Origin: Acetobacter estunensis
Lineage (GTDB): Bacteria > Pseudomonadota > Alphaproteobacteria > Acetobacterales > Acetobacteraceae
Direction: 5' to 3'
Assembly: GCF_019083805.1 (NCBI RefSeq)
Contig: NZ_JAHRDV010000007.1
Span: 1-64,000, forward strand
DNA: 64,000 bases
Under the pieces are notes generated by a model. It was not told where the DNA came from. It did not search any database and worked only from the letters and a program-made list of their open reading frames with translations. Of this stretch, positions 1 through 8,975 are shown in pieces. Within the stretch, counting starts at the first letter, position 1; every line of letters begins with the position of its first letter. The translations under genes were made by a program, and so were the position numbers.

Positions 1-127
1 GAAGGCGGAGCATCTCCCCTTCCCTGCTGCCGTTGTCGAGCACCAGTACATCCAGTTCTTCCCAAGCCGTCTCATGCAGCACGCCCTGCAGACACGTGCG
101 CAGATACTCGGGACGATCGCGCGTCGG
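1..127 (+). repeat. Left arm of a 127-bp perfect inverted repeat
   Basis: Base 1 pairs with 424 and base 127 with 298 without a mismatch; identity stops at 128/297. The 170 bases between the arms (128-297) are single copy and are the inverted upstream coding sequence of the glycosyltransferase. Confidence 0.9.
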
Positions 128-297
128 GACAATTATGGACACATGCGGTCTGCGTGTCGGCAATGGATAGATCACACGCGGATGCTCCACCTGCCCCCCC
201 ACAAGCCGCGCCTGTTCCAGCCGCAGTTCGGGCCGGTGAGACGCCAGATACCGCCGCACCAGATTCCTTTCCTGCTCCGTGCCCAACCCTCTCCTAT
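1..297 (-). pseudogene. Inverted 5' part of the GT2 glycosyltransferase (fold-back)
   Basis: On the minus strand one frame is open from 297 down to base 1 and reads as the missing upstream part of the glycosyltransferase lying on the plus strand from 298. Around bases 145-119 it gives the family's nucleotide-binding start, HVSIIVPTRDRPEYL, preceded by a charged linker ending YPLPTRRP. Bases 127-1 are an exact reverse complement of 298-424, so this strand repeats the same coding sequence. Joining the reverse complement of 297-128 to 298 onward would restore one continuous GT2 protein. A fold-back chimera at a contig end is the simplest reading; a real inversion is less likely. Confidence 0.75.
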
Positions 298-1101
298 CCG
301 ACGCGCGATCGTCCCGAGTATCTGCGCACGTGTCTGCAGGGCGTGCTGCATGAGACGGCTTGGGAAGAACTGGATGTACTGGTGCTCGACAACGGCAGCA
401 GGGAAGGGGAGATGCTCCGCCTTCTGGACGATGTGACACGTGATCCACGCGTGCAGGTGCTGACATGTGATGAACCGTTCAACTGGTCGCGCCTGAACAA
501 CGCAGGCGTGGCAGCGACACGGGGGGAACTGGTCCTGCTGCTTAACGACGATGTGGCCATCCGTCACCCGGACTGGCTGGAGGAGATGGTGCGTCAGGCG
601 CTGCGTCCCGGTGTGGGAATCGTGGGTGCGCGACTGCTCTATCCTGACGACACGATCCAGCACGCGGGCGTTGCGCTGTCAGAAGACGGTGCTGCGCATC
701 TTCTGAGGGGAGCTGCGGCGGATGATGCGGGTTATCTGGGACAACTTGTACGACAACGCGATCTCGTGGCGGTGACGGGGGCGTGCCTGATGGTGCATCG
801 GGATGTGTTCGAGCTGGTCGGTGGACTGGATGAGGAGTTGGAGGTGGCGTGCAACGACATTGACCTTTGTCTGCGTGTTATCGCGGTAGGCCGGCGCGTG
901 GTGTGGACGCCTTTTGCCACACTCACGCATGTCGATGGCGGCACACGGGGCACCATGCAGACACCGGAGAAAATTGTGCGGCACTGGCGCGAGACGGCGC
1001 GGCTTGTCGGGCGGTGGGGCGCATGGATGCGGCGTGATGCGGTGGTGTCGCCCTTCCTGCGCGTGACGGAACACTCTCTGCTTTTGCGTGAGAACGAATG
1101 A
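154..1101 (+). CDS. Glycosyltransferase family 2, N-terminus replaced by fold-back sequence
   Basis: Predicted GT-A enzyme transferring a sugar from a nucleotide donor, probably for surface polysaccharide, given gmhA next door. From 298 it has PTRDRPEYL (nucleotide binding), VLVLDNGS, LLLNDDVAI (the DxD-like metal site) and IVGARLLYPDDTIQHAGVAL, which is typical of rhamnosyltransferase-like GT2 proteins. The frame is formally open from the ATG at 154, but the first 48 codons (154-297) are antisense to the gene's own upstream part, so the Pro/Ala-rich N-terminus is spurious. The usual first strand (SIIVPTRD) is broken to LSYPTRD. True coding here starts at 298; the natural 5' end is not in the window. 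Confidence 0.75.
   Translation: MSAMDRSHADAPPAPPQAAPVPAAVRAGETPDTAAPDSFPAPCPTLSYPTRDRPEYLRTCLQGVLHETAWEELDVLVLDNGSREGEMLRLLDDVTRDPRVQVLTCDEPFNWSRLNNAGVAATRGELVLLLNDDVAIRHPDWLEEMVRQALRPGVGIVGARLLYPDDTIQHAGVALSEDGAAHLLRGAAADDAGYLGQLVRQRDLVAVTGACLMVHRDVFELVGGLDEELEVACNDIDLCLRVIAVGRRVVWTPFATLTHVDGGTRGTMQTPEKIVRHWRETARLVGRWGAWMRRDAVVSPFLRVTEHSLLLRENE
298..424 (-). repeat. Right arm of the 127-bp inverted repeat
   Basis: Exact reverse complement of bases 1-127. It encodes the PTRDRPEYL to GEMLRL segment of the glycosyltransferase on the plus strand. Confidence 0.9.
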
Positions 1102-1188
1102 GGCAGATGGTTGCCGCTGGTGCGGCGTGCGAGAACCATCTGGTGATGGTTTTGCTCTAGGATGCACCGCACCGACTATGGAACGAGA

Positions 1189-1830
1189 ATGATGCCCGAG
1201 ATGACTGCTCCGAACCTGAACGCAGATGCAACCGCTGCCGTGCGCGATGATCGCGGCTTCATGACGGATTATCTCCGGCAGTCTGCCGAGGCCATGGCGG
1301 TGTTTGCGCAGGATGCGGCCGCACAGGAGGTCATGCTGGACATGGCCGCGCGGATCGTGGCCGCGCTGGAGGCTGGAGGGCGTCTGCTGATTGCCGGGAA
1401 CGGGGGAAGTGCGGCGGACGCGCAGCACATCGCGGGCGAGTTTACGGCGCGGCTGATGTATGACCGGCGTCCGTTGAGCGCTGTGGCGCTGACGACCGAC
1501 ACTTCCAGCCTGACAGCCATTGGCAACGATTACGGCTTTGTCGATATTTTCTCGCGGCAGGTGCTGGCGCTTGGACGTCCCGGCGACGTGTTTCTTGGTA
1601 TCACCACTTCCGGAACATCCCCCAACATCCTGCGCGCTTTCGAGGTGGCGCGGGAGGCAGGGCTGGTGACGGTGGCCTTCACCGGACATGCAGGCGTGCG
1701 TGGCGCCCCATGCGATGTAACGCTGGCCGTTCCTTCCGTGTGGACGCCGGTCATTCAGCAACTTCACATCACGGCGGCGCATATCGTGTGCGGCTTGGTG
1801 GAGCGCGCGTTGTGCCCGCGTTCCAGCTAA
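1189..1830 (+). CDS. gmhA: Phosphoheptose isomerase (sedoheptulose-7-phosphate isomerase)
   Basis: Converts sedoheptulose 7-phosphate to D-glycero-D-manno-heptose 7-phosphate, the first step of ADP-heptose synthesis for LPS core, in the cytoplasm. The 213-residue protein is one SIS domain: GNGGSAADAQH at about 70-80, TTDTS and IGNDYGF near 102-117, TTSGTSPNI at 139-147 and a C-terminal QQLHITAAH helix carrying the family histidine. Two adjacent ATGs (1189 and 1192) follow a GGAACGAG stretch; an upstream ATG at 1162 is open but would add nine unlikely residues. It follows the GT2 gene by 87 bases, consistent with a polysaccharide block. Confidence 0.9.
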   Translation: MMPEMTAPNLNADATAAVRDDRGFMTDYLRQSAEAMAVFAQDAAAQEVMLDMAARIVAALEAGGRLLIAGNGGSAADAQHIAGEFTARLMYDRRPLSAVALTTDTSSLTAIGNDYGFVDIFSRQVLALGRPGDVFLGITTSGTSPNILRAFEVAREAGLVTVAFTGHAGVRGAPCDVTLAVPSVWTPVIQQLHITAAHIVCGLVERALCPRSS

Positions 1831-1837
1831 CTTGAAC

Positions 1838-2110
1838 ATGACGGGCGAGAGTGGCTTTGCCCTGCCTCCGATTGATCCGGAGGTGGAAAAGGCGTTTCTG
1901 GAGCGGCGTCTGCTGGGCCTGTTGCGTGAGGTCGAAGGGCTGAATGGTCATGCGCGCGGGCTTGAGGAGCAGATGGCACGGCTGGAACGCGAATTGAGGG
2001 CGGCACGTGCGGCTCTTGAGGAAGAGCGCGCACGACCGCTCGTCATTACATTGCTGCGCCGCATGCGGAGGCGAGCAGGGCGCGTGGTGGGACGTCTCAG
2101 AGCGGGTTGA
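1838..2110 (+). CDS. Small coiled-coil protein, function unknown
   Basis: A 90-residue protein starting 7 bases after gmhA, so probably cotranscribed. The middle (about 20-65) is rich in Leu, Glu, Ala and Arg in heptad-like spacing (LREVEGLNGHARGLEEQM, then LERELRAARAALEEE), which suggests a coiled coil. The tail is strongly basic (RRMRRRAGRVVGRLR). Similar short coiled-coil proteins accompany polysaccharide glycosyltransferases, but I recognise no family. An upstream TTG at 1832 would add two residues. Its end overlaps the end of the converging monooxygenase gene by 14 bases. Confidence 0.55.
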   Translation: MTGESGFALPPIDPEVEKAFLERRLLGLLREVEGLNGHARGLEEQMARLERELRAARAALEEERARPLVITLLRRMRRRAGRVVGRLRAG

Positions 2111-2387
2111 GAATGTGGACTTCCAGCGGCGCGCCCAGAAGCGGCTCGATGATGGCGGCCATCTTCTTGAAATGCGGTGTCTCCATGTGGGCGGCGAGTG
2201 CCTCACGGCTGGCCCAGCGCTCAATGAAGATGAATGTGTTGGGATCATCGAGATCGCGGTGCGGCGTATAGAATAGGTTCGTTGCTTCTGCACGTGAAGG
2301 CGCTTCGCAGGCCTTCATGGCTGCGGCCACGGCTTCGGCCTGACCGGGTTTTGCCTTCACAATTGCAACAACTTCGATCTGTGACAT
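2097..2387 (-). CDS. Antibiotic biosynthesis monooxygenase (ABM) family protein, YgiN-like
   Basis: A 96-residue single-domain protein of the dimeric alpha/beta-barrel ABM fold. It starts MSQIEVVAIVKAKPGQ, has the usual helix with ACEAPSRAEATN, then FYTPHRDLDDPNTFIFIERW and HMETPHFKK, all typical of YgiN-type putative quinol monooxygenases that need no cofactor. The ATG at 2387 has a GGGAGAA ribosome site just upstream; the frame runs further up to 2621, but that extension looks non-coding. The substrate cannot be read from the sequence. Confidence 0.85.
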   Translation of the reverse strand: MSQIEVVAIVKAKPGQAEAVAAAMKACEAPSRAEATNLFYTPHRDLDDPNTFIFIERWASREALAAHMETPHFKKMAAIIEPLLGAPLEVHILNPL

Positions 2388-2619
2388 GGGCTGTTCTCCC
2401 TCTGGCGCGTGTTTTTGGCGTCGTTTGCGCCCGAAAATGACGGCGTAACGGCGGTCCACTGTGTACCTGACGAAACGGTCTGCCAAGAAGCCGCGCCTTA
2501 TAGGCGTTGGGTCGTGGGGCACGTATGATCTGAAGTCATCGCTGGGGACAATACGGGATTCTGGCGGTGAGCAGATGCAAGGGAGGGCCCATGGCCACAT
2601 CACGTAACGGAACAGCTTC

Positions 2620-4428
2620 ATGAGTCAGGACGCGGCCTGTCTGGTCTTTCTCGTGTTCTGCGGTGGCATGACGGCACAATGGGTGGCGTGGAAGTTTCAT
2701 CTCCCCGCCATCGTGCTGTTGTTCGGCCTGGGGCTCCTGCTCGGACCGGGCTTGGACATTCTTCATCCCGATGAGTTGATCGGTCCGCTGTTTCATCCGG
2801 TTGTCTCGCTTGCGGTGGCGCTGATTGTGTTCGAGGGCGGACTGGCGCTCGATTTTCGCCAGCTTGGAGAAGCGGGCGAGGGGGTTCTGCGACTCACGCT
2901 GGTGGCGCTGCCCATCAATTGGGTGTTGGGTTCGGCAGCGGCACATTACGTGGGCGGGCTGACATGGGGACCGTCATTCCTGTTCGGCTCCATCGTCGTG
3001 GTGACGGGACCGACGGTGGTGCTGCCGCTGCTACGACAGGCCAAGTTGCGGCCTCGGATTGCGGCCTTCCTGCGATGGGAAGCCATCGTGAACGACCCGA
3101 TCGGCGCAATTCTGGCTACGCTGGTGCTCGAAGTTCTGTTGATGCGGCCGAGTGAGGACACGTCTGTCCATTTCGTCAGCATTTTTCTGCATGTAGTCAT
3201 CAGTCTGGTCGTGGCCATCGGTCTTGGGGTGGGCGGCGGCTGGAGCGTGCGCGAATTGTTCGTGCGCGATCTCATGCCCGAGACGCTCAAGATGCCGCTC
3301 CTTCTCACGATGGCGCTGGCGATGTACGGCCTCGGTTCCCTGTTCATGGACGGCGCGGGGTTGGCGGCAGCGACGGTGTTCGGCATGGCGCTGGCGAACA
3401 TGAAGGTGCCGGGGCTGAATGAATTGCAGCGGATGAAAGAGAGCCTTGTGGTGCTCATCGTCTCGCTCCTATTCATCCTGCTGACGGCGGATCTGCATCG
3501 GGTTGTTCTGGAGCGACTGTCATGGTCGATCTTCGCGTTGACCTGTGCGGTGATCTTCCTTGTGCGCCCTCTTGGCATCTACCTTGCCACGCTCCGCAGC
3601 GGTCTGAGCACGGGCGAGCGCATCTTCGTGGGCTGGATCGCACCACGTGGAATCGTGGCGGCGGCCGTGGCCGGTGTATCGGGCATCCGCCTGACGGAAG
3701 GAGGCTTTGCCGACGCGGAATTCGTCATGCCGGCCGTGTTCGCGGTTATTGCGGCGACCATGCTTTTGCATGGATTCTCGTTGCGGCCGCTCGCACGGAA
3801 ACTGCATCTGACGCTTTCCAATGTGCCAGCTCTAGCCATCGTGGGTGCCAGCCCGTGGTCACGCGATCTGGCGGTGGTCACGCAGAAAGCCGGGACGCCT
3901 GTGACGGTGGTGGACACGTCGGCCCGGGCGCTGGTTCCGGCCAAACGGGCGGGTGTGGCCGTGCTGCACGCTGAGATGCTGTCGGAAGCAGGTGCGGAAA
4001 GTCTGGAAGAACTTCCTGCGGATTATCTGATTACCGCGACTCCCGACGCCATCTACAACGGTATGGTCTGCGCGCATCTCATGCCGCATTTCGGGCGAGC
4101 GCGGGTGTATCAGGTCAGCCCCGGCATCAAACGTCTGGATGAATATCGGGGACTCAGCCGGGACGCGCGCGGCAAGGTGCTGGGTGAACCGGCGTGGAAC
4201 TTCACGTTGTTGGACACTCTCTGGCAGGACGGCTGGCGCTTTCGCGCCGAGCCTGTGACGGAGGCCAACATGGCGGTGCTGGCTCAGGCTTCCGATGAAC
4301 GTCTGGACTTTCTCGTTCTCAAACCCGGTTCGGGGTTCAGCATCCGCTCAGTGGAAGACGGTCCTTCTGCGTCTCTGACGGAGGGAGATGTGCTGGTGTC
4401 CTTCATGCCCCCGGCGGTTGCACCGTGA
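2620..4428 (+). CDS. CPA1-type cation/proton antiporter with cytosolic Rossmann-like domain
   Basis: Inner-membrane exchanger of Na+ or K+ for protons (NhaP/KefB-like CPA1). Residues 1 to about 390 form around twelve hydrophobic segments. They include ALIVFEGGLALDF, VVTGPTVVLPLLR and WEAIVNDPIGA, where the paired Asn-Asp is the family's ion-binding site. Residues about 400-500 (ALAIVGASPWSRDLAVV, then VVDTSARAL and LITATPDA) look like a TrkA-N/Rossmann regulatory domain, though the glycine motif is degenerate. Length, 602 residues, fits fused antiporters. The 3' end overlaps the converging L,D-transpeptidase-like gene by 26 bases. Confidence 0.85.
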   Translation: MSQDAACLVFLVFCGGMTAQWVAWKFHLPAIVLLFGLGLLLGPGLDILHPDELIGPLFHPVVSLAVALIVFEGGLALDFRQLGEAGEGVLRLTLVALPINWVLGSAAAHYVGGLTWGPSFLFGSIVVVTGPTVVLPLLRQAKLRPRIAAFLRWEAIVNDPIGAILATLVLEVLLMRPSEDTSVHFVSIFLHVVISLVVAIGLGVGGGWSVRELFVRDLMPETLKMPLLLTMALAMYGLGSLFMDGAGLAAATVFGMALANMKVPGLNELQRMKESLVVLIVSLLFILLTADLHRVVLERLSWSIFALTCAVIFLVRPLGIYLATLRSGLSTGERIFVGWIAPRGIVAAAVAGVSGIRLTEGGFADAEFVMPAVFAVIAATMLLHGFSLRPLARKLHLTLSNVPALAIVGASPWSRDLAVVTQKAGTPVTVVDTSARALVPAKRAGVAVLHAEMLSEAGAESLEELPADYLITATPDAIYNGMVCAHLMPHFGRARVYQVSPGIKRLDEYRGLSRDARGKVLGEPAWNFTLLDTLWQDGWRFRAEPVTEANMAVLAQASDERLDFLVLKPGSGFSIRSVEDGPSASLTEGDVLVSFMPPAVAP

Positions 4429-4942
4429 TGGAGGCAAGTCCCATGGCGAGCACCAGCCGCAGATCCGGTTCCGTCAGGGCGATACAGCCCTCCGTTGGTT
4501 TACGGTCGGGTGACTGGAGGTGAAGGAAGATTGCCGAACCGCGTCCGGGCACGGGCGGGGCATCGTTGTATCCCAACACGCCCACGAGGTCGTAGAGGTG
4601 GTCCTCGCGCCATAAATCTTCATGACGGGCTGGGTGGGGAAGCGCAATCTGCCGGTTGTAATCGGGAGAGGTCGGATCGTCGCACCAGCCATCGTGACGG
4701 CCGATGGGTTCAAGCAGAAGGGGGCGTCCGTCCGGTGTGGCAGCGCCCATATCCGGGCGACTGATGCGGTCCGCGCGATAGAGCACCTTGCGCAGGGCAA
4801 GCAGGCCCACGGGGGTTGCATGATCGCCTTCCTGCTTGTGCAGAGTGACGCCTGCGGCCCCGATCACGGCGGGGAGAATCCGATCCGCGCAATGCAGTTG
4901 TGCAGTGCTGCCGCTTTCGGGGATGAGAGTCGCATGTATCAT
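4403..4942 (-). CDS. L,D-transpeptidase (YkuD) family protein
   Basis: YkuD-fold protein of 179 residues. Family members cross-link peptidoglycan or attach lipoproteins through a catalytic cysteine. The motif here is HLQSPDRKPTEGCIALTEPDL near the C-terminus: the His, Gly and Cys are present, but the usual SHGCIR is TEGCIA, so the Arg after the Cys is missing. This variant is known in the family. Preceding features include DHATPVGLLALRKVLYR and YNRQIALPH. The ATG at 4942 was chosen because the open frame upstream to 5110 lacks domain character. No clear signal peptide is visible, which leaves localisation open. Confidence 0.75.
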   Translation of the reverse strand: MIHATLIPESGSTAQLHCADRILPAVIGAAGVTLHKQEGDHATPVGLLALRKVLYRADRISRPDMGAATPDGRPLLLEPIGRHDGWCDDPTSPDYNRQIALPHPARHEDLWREDHLYDLVGVLGYNDAPPVPGRGSAIFLHLQSPDRKPTEGCIALTEPDLRLVLAMGLASITVQPPGA

Positions 4943-5230
4943 AAGGGAATGATCCGGGCTTTTCTGGGCGGCGTTGTCCCTGGAAATGTCCGGCCTCCGG
5001 CGCGCAGAGGCGGAGGAAGACGATTTGCCGGGAAAGAGGCCGATCGCTTTGCTGGTGGAATGGTGAGGGACGGAAATGGCGTTGTCATCCGTTTCGTGCC
5101 AGTCTGTCACGACACCGTGATAGGGTGTTGAAGGGCGGTTGTCTGCTGTTTGGTGCGGCAGGGCAGCCAGACGCTCTTGTCGCGGGAAAGCAGGGCGCTT
5201 AGGTGGGTCCCAAGAAGAAAGAGGTACCGA

Positions 5231-5950
5231 ATGTCGGGCGCACGTCCAATTCTGATCGTCGATGATGACCAGACGCTACGGCAGATGCTTGTCGAGCAGC
5301 TCCAGGTCGATGGTGAATTTCAGGCTGTGGAGGCCGCGTCCGTAGCGGAGGCGTGGGAGGCGATCAGAGCCCCCGACTCCCGATTCGATGCGATCATTCT
5401 GGACGTTACCCTGCCAGATGGTGACGGTCGTGACTTCTGCATGGAGTTGCGGCGCGAGGGCATCCGCATGCCCATTATCATGCTGACCGGATCGGACGAT
5501 GAGGCGGACGTGGTGCGTGGGCTCGATGCCGGCGCAAACGATTACGTCGCCAAGCCGTTCCGCATTGCCGAGTTGCTGGCCCGCCTGCGCGCGCAGCTTC
5601 GTATTTTCGAGAACAGCGAGGACGCGGTCTTCACGGTGGGGCCATACACGTTCCGCCCCTCCGCCAAGCTGCTGGTCGAGACGGCCCGTAACCGCCGTAT
5701 CCGCCTGACAGAAAAAGAAGCAGCGATTCTTAAGTTCCTCTATCGCGCGGGCACCCGGCCGGTGCCGCGTCAGGTGCTGCTTAACGAGGTGTGGGGCTAC
5801 AACGCTGCCGTCACCACACACACGCTGGAGACGCACATTTATCGCCTGCGTCAGAAGATCGAGCCTGATCCGTCCAATGCCACGTTGCTGATTACGGAAG
5901 GTGGTGGTTACCGCCTCGACCCTGAAGGTGGCGTGCCGCCGGTTGTGTGA
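5231..5950 (+). CDS. OmpR-family response regulator
   Basis: Two-component transcription regulator of 239 residues. The receiver domain (about 1-120) has the acidic pair in ILIVDDDQ, the phospho-acceptor Asp in IILDVTLPDGDG, MLTGSDDE and the Lys in VAKPFR. The C-terminal winged helix (about 140-232) has LTEKEAAILKFLYRAG and HTLETHIYRLRQKIE, the OmpR recognition helix. The ATG at 5231 is preceded by AGAAAGAGG. No histidine kinase gene lies within the window near it, so its partner is unlinked. A strong terminator follows at 5973. Confidence 0.9.
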   Translation: MSGARPILIVDDDQTLRQMLVEQLQVDGEFQAVEAASVAEAWEAIRAPDSRFDAIILDVTLPDGDGRDFCMELRREGIRMPIIMLTGSDDEADVVRGLDAGANDYVAKPFRIAELLARLRAQLRIFENSEDAVFTVGPYTFRPSAKLLVETARNRRIRLTEKEAAILKFLYRAGTRPVPRQVLLNEVWGYNAAVTTHTLETHIYRLRQKIEPDPSNATLLITEGGGYRLDPEGGVPPVV

Positions 5951-5972
5951 GGACGAAAGTTTTTTACACTTC

Positions 5973-6005
5973 AGCCGTCCTTCCGAAAGGAAGGGCGGCT
6001 TTTTT
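5973..6005 (+). terminator. Rho-independent terminator after the response regulator
   Basis: A 12-base stem, AGCCGTCCTTCC with AGGAAGGGCGGCT and one G-U pair, loop GAA, followed by six T. An AGTTTTTT tract lies on the other side, so it may also stop the converging TonB receptor transcript. Confidence 0.85.
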
Positions 6006-6047
6006 GTGCGTTCATCATCAGAGCGATGAGGAAATATCCGGTGTCTT

Positions 6048-8543
6048 TCAGAAGGTGGCGTTGACGCGGCCATAATAATAGGCGCCTTCGTACCCGATAT
6101 TGGCGGCCTGACTGTCGTAGATGGATGAGCCGAGATAGTTGTTGGCGGGCTTCACCTTGCGAGGACGCATGTTGAAAATGTTGTTGGCCCCGACAGCGAT
6201 ATGCCAGTGCGGATTCACCCTGTAGCCGACCTCCAGATCCGTCAGCCAGATGGGTGTGTTGACGAAGGCCGCGAAGTGGGTGGTGGAATATTGCAGATTG
6301 GCGGGAGCAAGATCGTAATATGTCAACATGGAAGAGGTCTGACCGTAACGGGTTTCACGAATGTTTACGTCCCATTCTCCATTGGTCCAGTAGGCGTTGA
6401 GGATGATCTTGCTGCGTGGTGAGGCGTTTGTCAGATAAGAGGCGGTCTGTGCGCTGGAGAGGGACTGCCCGAAGGCATTGGTGTTGGTGTGATGCATACG
6501 GGTGCGGTTGAGATTGAGCATCAGCGAGAGATCGAGTGTGCCGTACCGATGCAGGCGCAGCCTGTAATCAGCCTGTATGTCCAGTCCCTGTGTGCGGGTG
6601 CTGCCCACATTGGCCAGATAATTGGCCTGCACATCGCTGAGATTCAGGCCTGAGGGAAGTGTGATGCCGGTCTGGGCAATGGCGTCATAGGCGGCCTGTC
6701 CGCCAGTGTAATTGGCGCCGATGATACGGTTGCGGATATTGATCTGATAGACATCGACCGAAACGTGAAAATTGTCGACGGGTTCGAGAATGAATCCACC
6801 CTCCACATTTGTGGAGCGTTCGGCTTTCAGACGTGAGGCGCCAATCTTCTGGGCTGCCGGATCGGTGGCGCTGAGCAGGGCTGCGGCACCTGTCGGGCTG
6901 ACATTGAGCGAACTGTAGTGAGATTCAGCCAAAGTGGGGGCGCGGAAGCCATTGCTTATGGTGACGCGGACCGCAATCCGTTTCGTAACGTCATAGCGGG
7001 TCGAGACCTTCCCGGTTTCAGCACTGCCCGAATCTGTGTAGTGCTCAAAGCGTCCGCCCAAATCGACCTGCCAGTTTTTCAACGGGTGGAAGTTCCCGTC
7101 CAGATAGCCCGACCAGACGTTGCGATCCCAGCTTCCGGCACTTTGTGAGGTCAGGCCCGCCATGGCAGCAGTACCGCCATCAATATAGGAAGCTGGTTCG
7201 CCCGCTTTAATGGAATACATCTCCAGCCTGTGTTCGGCCCCGAAGGAGAATGTGACGGGCAGGACATGGGCGATGTTGAAGTCGCGATGCGCGTCGAAAT
7301 TGCTGGTCCATTGCGAGGTGCGATAAGTTGCCGCGCGCACGTGGGTGGGGCTCCACCCTGTGCTGGCCAGCATGTTTGTGTTGATCGTGTTGTTGACGCC
7401 GAGGTCGTTGTCGTCTTCGCCATACAGCGTGCTCAGATCCCAGTCGAAACCAAACAAATTGTGTCCTCTCACGCCCAGATTGGCCTGAAAATCGTTTTCC
7501 TCCATCGTTTCTATAGGCGCGAATCCGGCTGGATAGACGGAAGGGGCGATGCTGGGCAGGCGGTAATGCTGTTCCGTCTCCGCGTGACGGTGGGTGTATG
7601 TGATGAGGCCGTAGGTCTCGATCTGTTGCGTGATTCCCTTCCCCCATTCGATCGAGAGATTCTCTCGGGTTTCTTCGGGTGTGCTCGTGCTGTGATCGGC
7701 ATAGGGGGACCAGGCGTCACCGGGCGCCCATCGGTGATCGCGCGTGGCGCGGGACTTCGAGATGAAGAAATCCTTGTGATAGACTTCGCCGCTCAGGTGA
7801 ACGAAGCCGTTATTCCCCCATTTGAGGCCGCCATCGGCCCCGACCCGGTAGCGCCAGCCGTCGCCGTTGTAGGCGTCGGCTCCCGTGTCCGTCACGACAT
7901 TGAGACCCTGCGCCGCTTTTTTGGTAACGATGTTGATGACGCCAGCGACCGCATCCGCTCCATAGCGTGCACCGGCCCCGTCGCGCAGCACTTTGATGTG
8001 GTCGATGGCGCTGGCAGGGATCATGTTGAGATCGACGGATGTGGACCCCTGTTGCGGGCCGCGGTCGGCCACGATGTTCCCCGTGGTGTGCCGACGTTTT
8101 CCATCCATCAGCACGAGTACTTCATTGGGATTGAGACCGCGCATGCGAATGGAGGAGGTGAGAGCACCCGCATCCCATCCCTGAGCCTGTGTCGTGATGG
8201 AGGGATCGAGACGGGCAATGGCGTCCGCAAGATTGAGTTGTCCTGAACGGCGTAATTCCGCTGAGGAAATGACCGTGACAGGAGTAGGGCTGTCACGCGC
8301 GGTACGTTTGTAGGAGTGGCCGGTGCTCACATGGATTTCTTCCGCAGCATCTGTGCCCGCATTGCGGCTTTTTGCAGGAGAAGGGTGAGATGGATGTGCG
8401 TTGGGTTTGGCTGGGAGGGGGTGGATGTGCGCGCTCCGCTCCCGTGTAATGGTGTCGGTCGATGAGGATGTCGTGGCGGCCTGGGCCGAGGACGCCAGAC
8501 TGGCCAGTGAGACTGCGCCGAGCGCAAGAACAGTGTGTTTCAT
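6048..8543 (-). CDS. TonB-dependent outer-membrane receptor
   Basis: Outer-membrane beta-barrel taking up a ligand with TonB energy; 831 residues. It starts with a signal peptide, MKHTVLALGAVSLASLASSAQA. A His/Pro-rich linker leads to the plug with ARDSPTPVTVISSAEL, IRMRGLNPNEVLVLMDGKR and GADAVAGVINIVTKK. The barrel ends in the typical aromatic strand YYYGRVNATF. The plug with DGKRRHTTG and the broad NPNEVLVL type suggest a CirA/vitamin-B12/metal class rather than FhuA class, but the ligand is not readable. ATG at 8543 was chosen because the signal peptide begins there. Divergent from a Tat-exported aminotransferase across a 432-base AT-rich gap. Confidence 0.9.
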   Translation of the reverse strand: MKHTVLALGAVSLASLASSAQAATTSSSTDTITRERSAHIHPLPAKPNAHPSHPSPAKSRNAGTDAAEEIHVSTGHSYKRTARDSPTPVTVISSAELRRSGQLNLADAIARLDPSITTQAQGWDAGALTSSIRMRGLNPNEVLVLMDGKRRHTTGNIVADRGPQQGSTSVDLNMIPASAIDHIKVLRDGAGARYGADAVAGVINIVTKKAAQGLNVVTDTGADAYNGDGWRYRVGADGGLKWGNNGFVHLSGEVYHKDFFISKSRATRDHRWAPGDAWSPYADHSTSTPEETRENLSIEWGKGITQQIETYGLITYTHRHAETEQHYRLPSIAPSVYPAGFAPIETMEENDFQANLGVRGHNLFGFDWDLSTLYGEDDNDLGVNNTINTNMLASTGWSPTHVRAATYRTSQWTSNFDAHRDFNIAHVLPVTFSFGAEHRLEMYSIKAGEPASYIDGGTAAMAGLTSQSAGSWDRNVWSGYLDGNFHPLKNWQVDLGGRFEHYTDSGSAETGKVSTRYDVTKRIAVRVTISNGFRAPTLAESHYSSLNVSPTGAAALLSATDPAAQKIGASRLKAERSTNVEGGFILEPVDNFHVSVDVYQINIRNRIIGANYTGGQAAYDAIAQTGITLPSGLNLSDVQANYLANVGSTRTQGLDIQADYRLRLHRYGTLDLSLMLNLNRTRMHHTNTNAFGQSLSSAQTASYLTNASPRSKIILNAYWTNGEWDVNIRETRYGQTSSMLTYYDLAPANLQYSTTHFAAFVNTPIWLTDLEVGYRVNPHWHIAVGANNIFNMRPRKVKPANNYLGSSIYDSQAANIGYEGAYYYGRVNATF

Positions 8544-8975
8544 TTGGACGGGATCCAGCGTGTGAACTCCCGACAAGACAAGATCATATGTCGTAATTTT
8601 AATAGTTATTTGTCGCGTGTGGTTAATTTGTTCTTTCTGTTTGTATCAAATTCGCAACATATATTCTCATATTAAAGATAATATATTTCCTATATTAAAC
8701 GATATTTTCTTTATGCAGAGTTTTGCCATGCTTATGTCGCCACTTTCTGGAAGCGGACAAAGGGAAAGCGCAAGAATGAAAATGGGTGTGGGGTTTGATT
8801 TTTCACAAGCAATCAGGGTGACTGTCTCTGGTTTTACGACCTCATCATGAAACCATGTGACGCGGGCAGGGGCTGTGGGAAGCTTTCTCCAAACCAAGAG
8901 TTTTTATTTTCTCATTATCTGAAAAGCTGCTTTGATGTTTTCTTGTGACTGGAACGACGTCAGAGATATAGAAAC
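8544..8975. promoter_or_regulatory. AT-rich divergent intergenic region between TonB receptor and aminotransferase
   Basis: 432 bases with no convincing gene. Bases about 8590-8720 are strikingly AT-rich (ATATTCTCATATTAAAG, GATAATATATTTCC) compared with the surroundings and probably hold the promoters of both flanking genes. TTCTCATATTAAAGATAAT around 8661-8680 faintly resembles a Fur-type element, but I would not call it. A 77-codon frame at 8617 has no ribosome site or domain. Confidence 0.45.

Noticed and set aside
679-1839. 386-codon minus-strand frame over GT2 and gmhA
   Set aside because: His/Arg/Gln-rich translation typical of an antisense shadow of GC-rich genes.
7230-8246. 338-codon plus-strand frame inside the first TonB receptor gene
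   Set aside because: Antisense to a clear TonB receptor; the translated sequence has no recognisable motif.
8617-8850. 77-codon frame in the AT-rich intergenic region
   Set aside because: No ribosome site, no domain, and AT-rich composition makes chance open frames likely.
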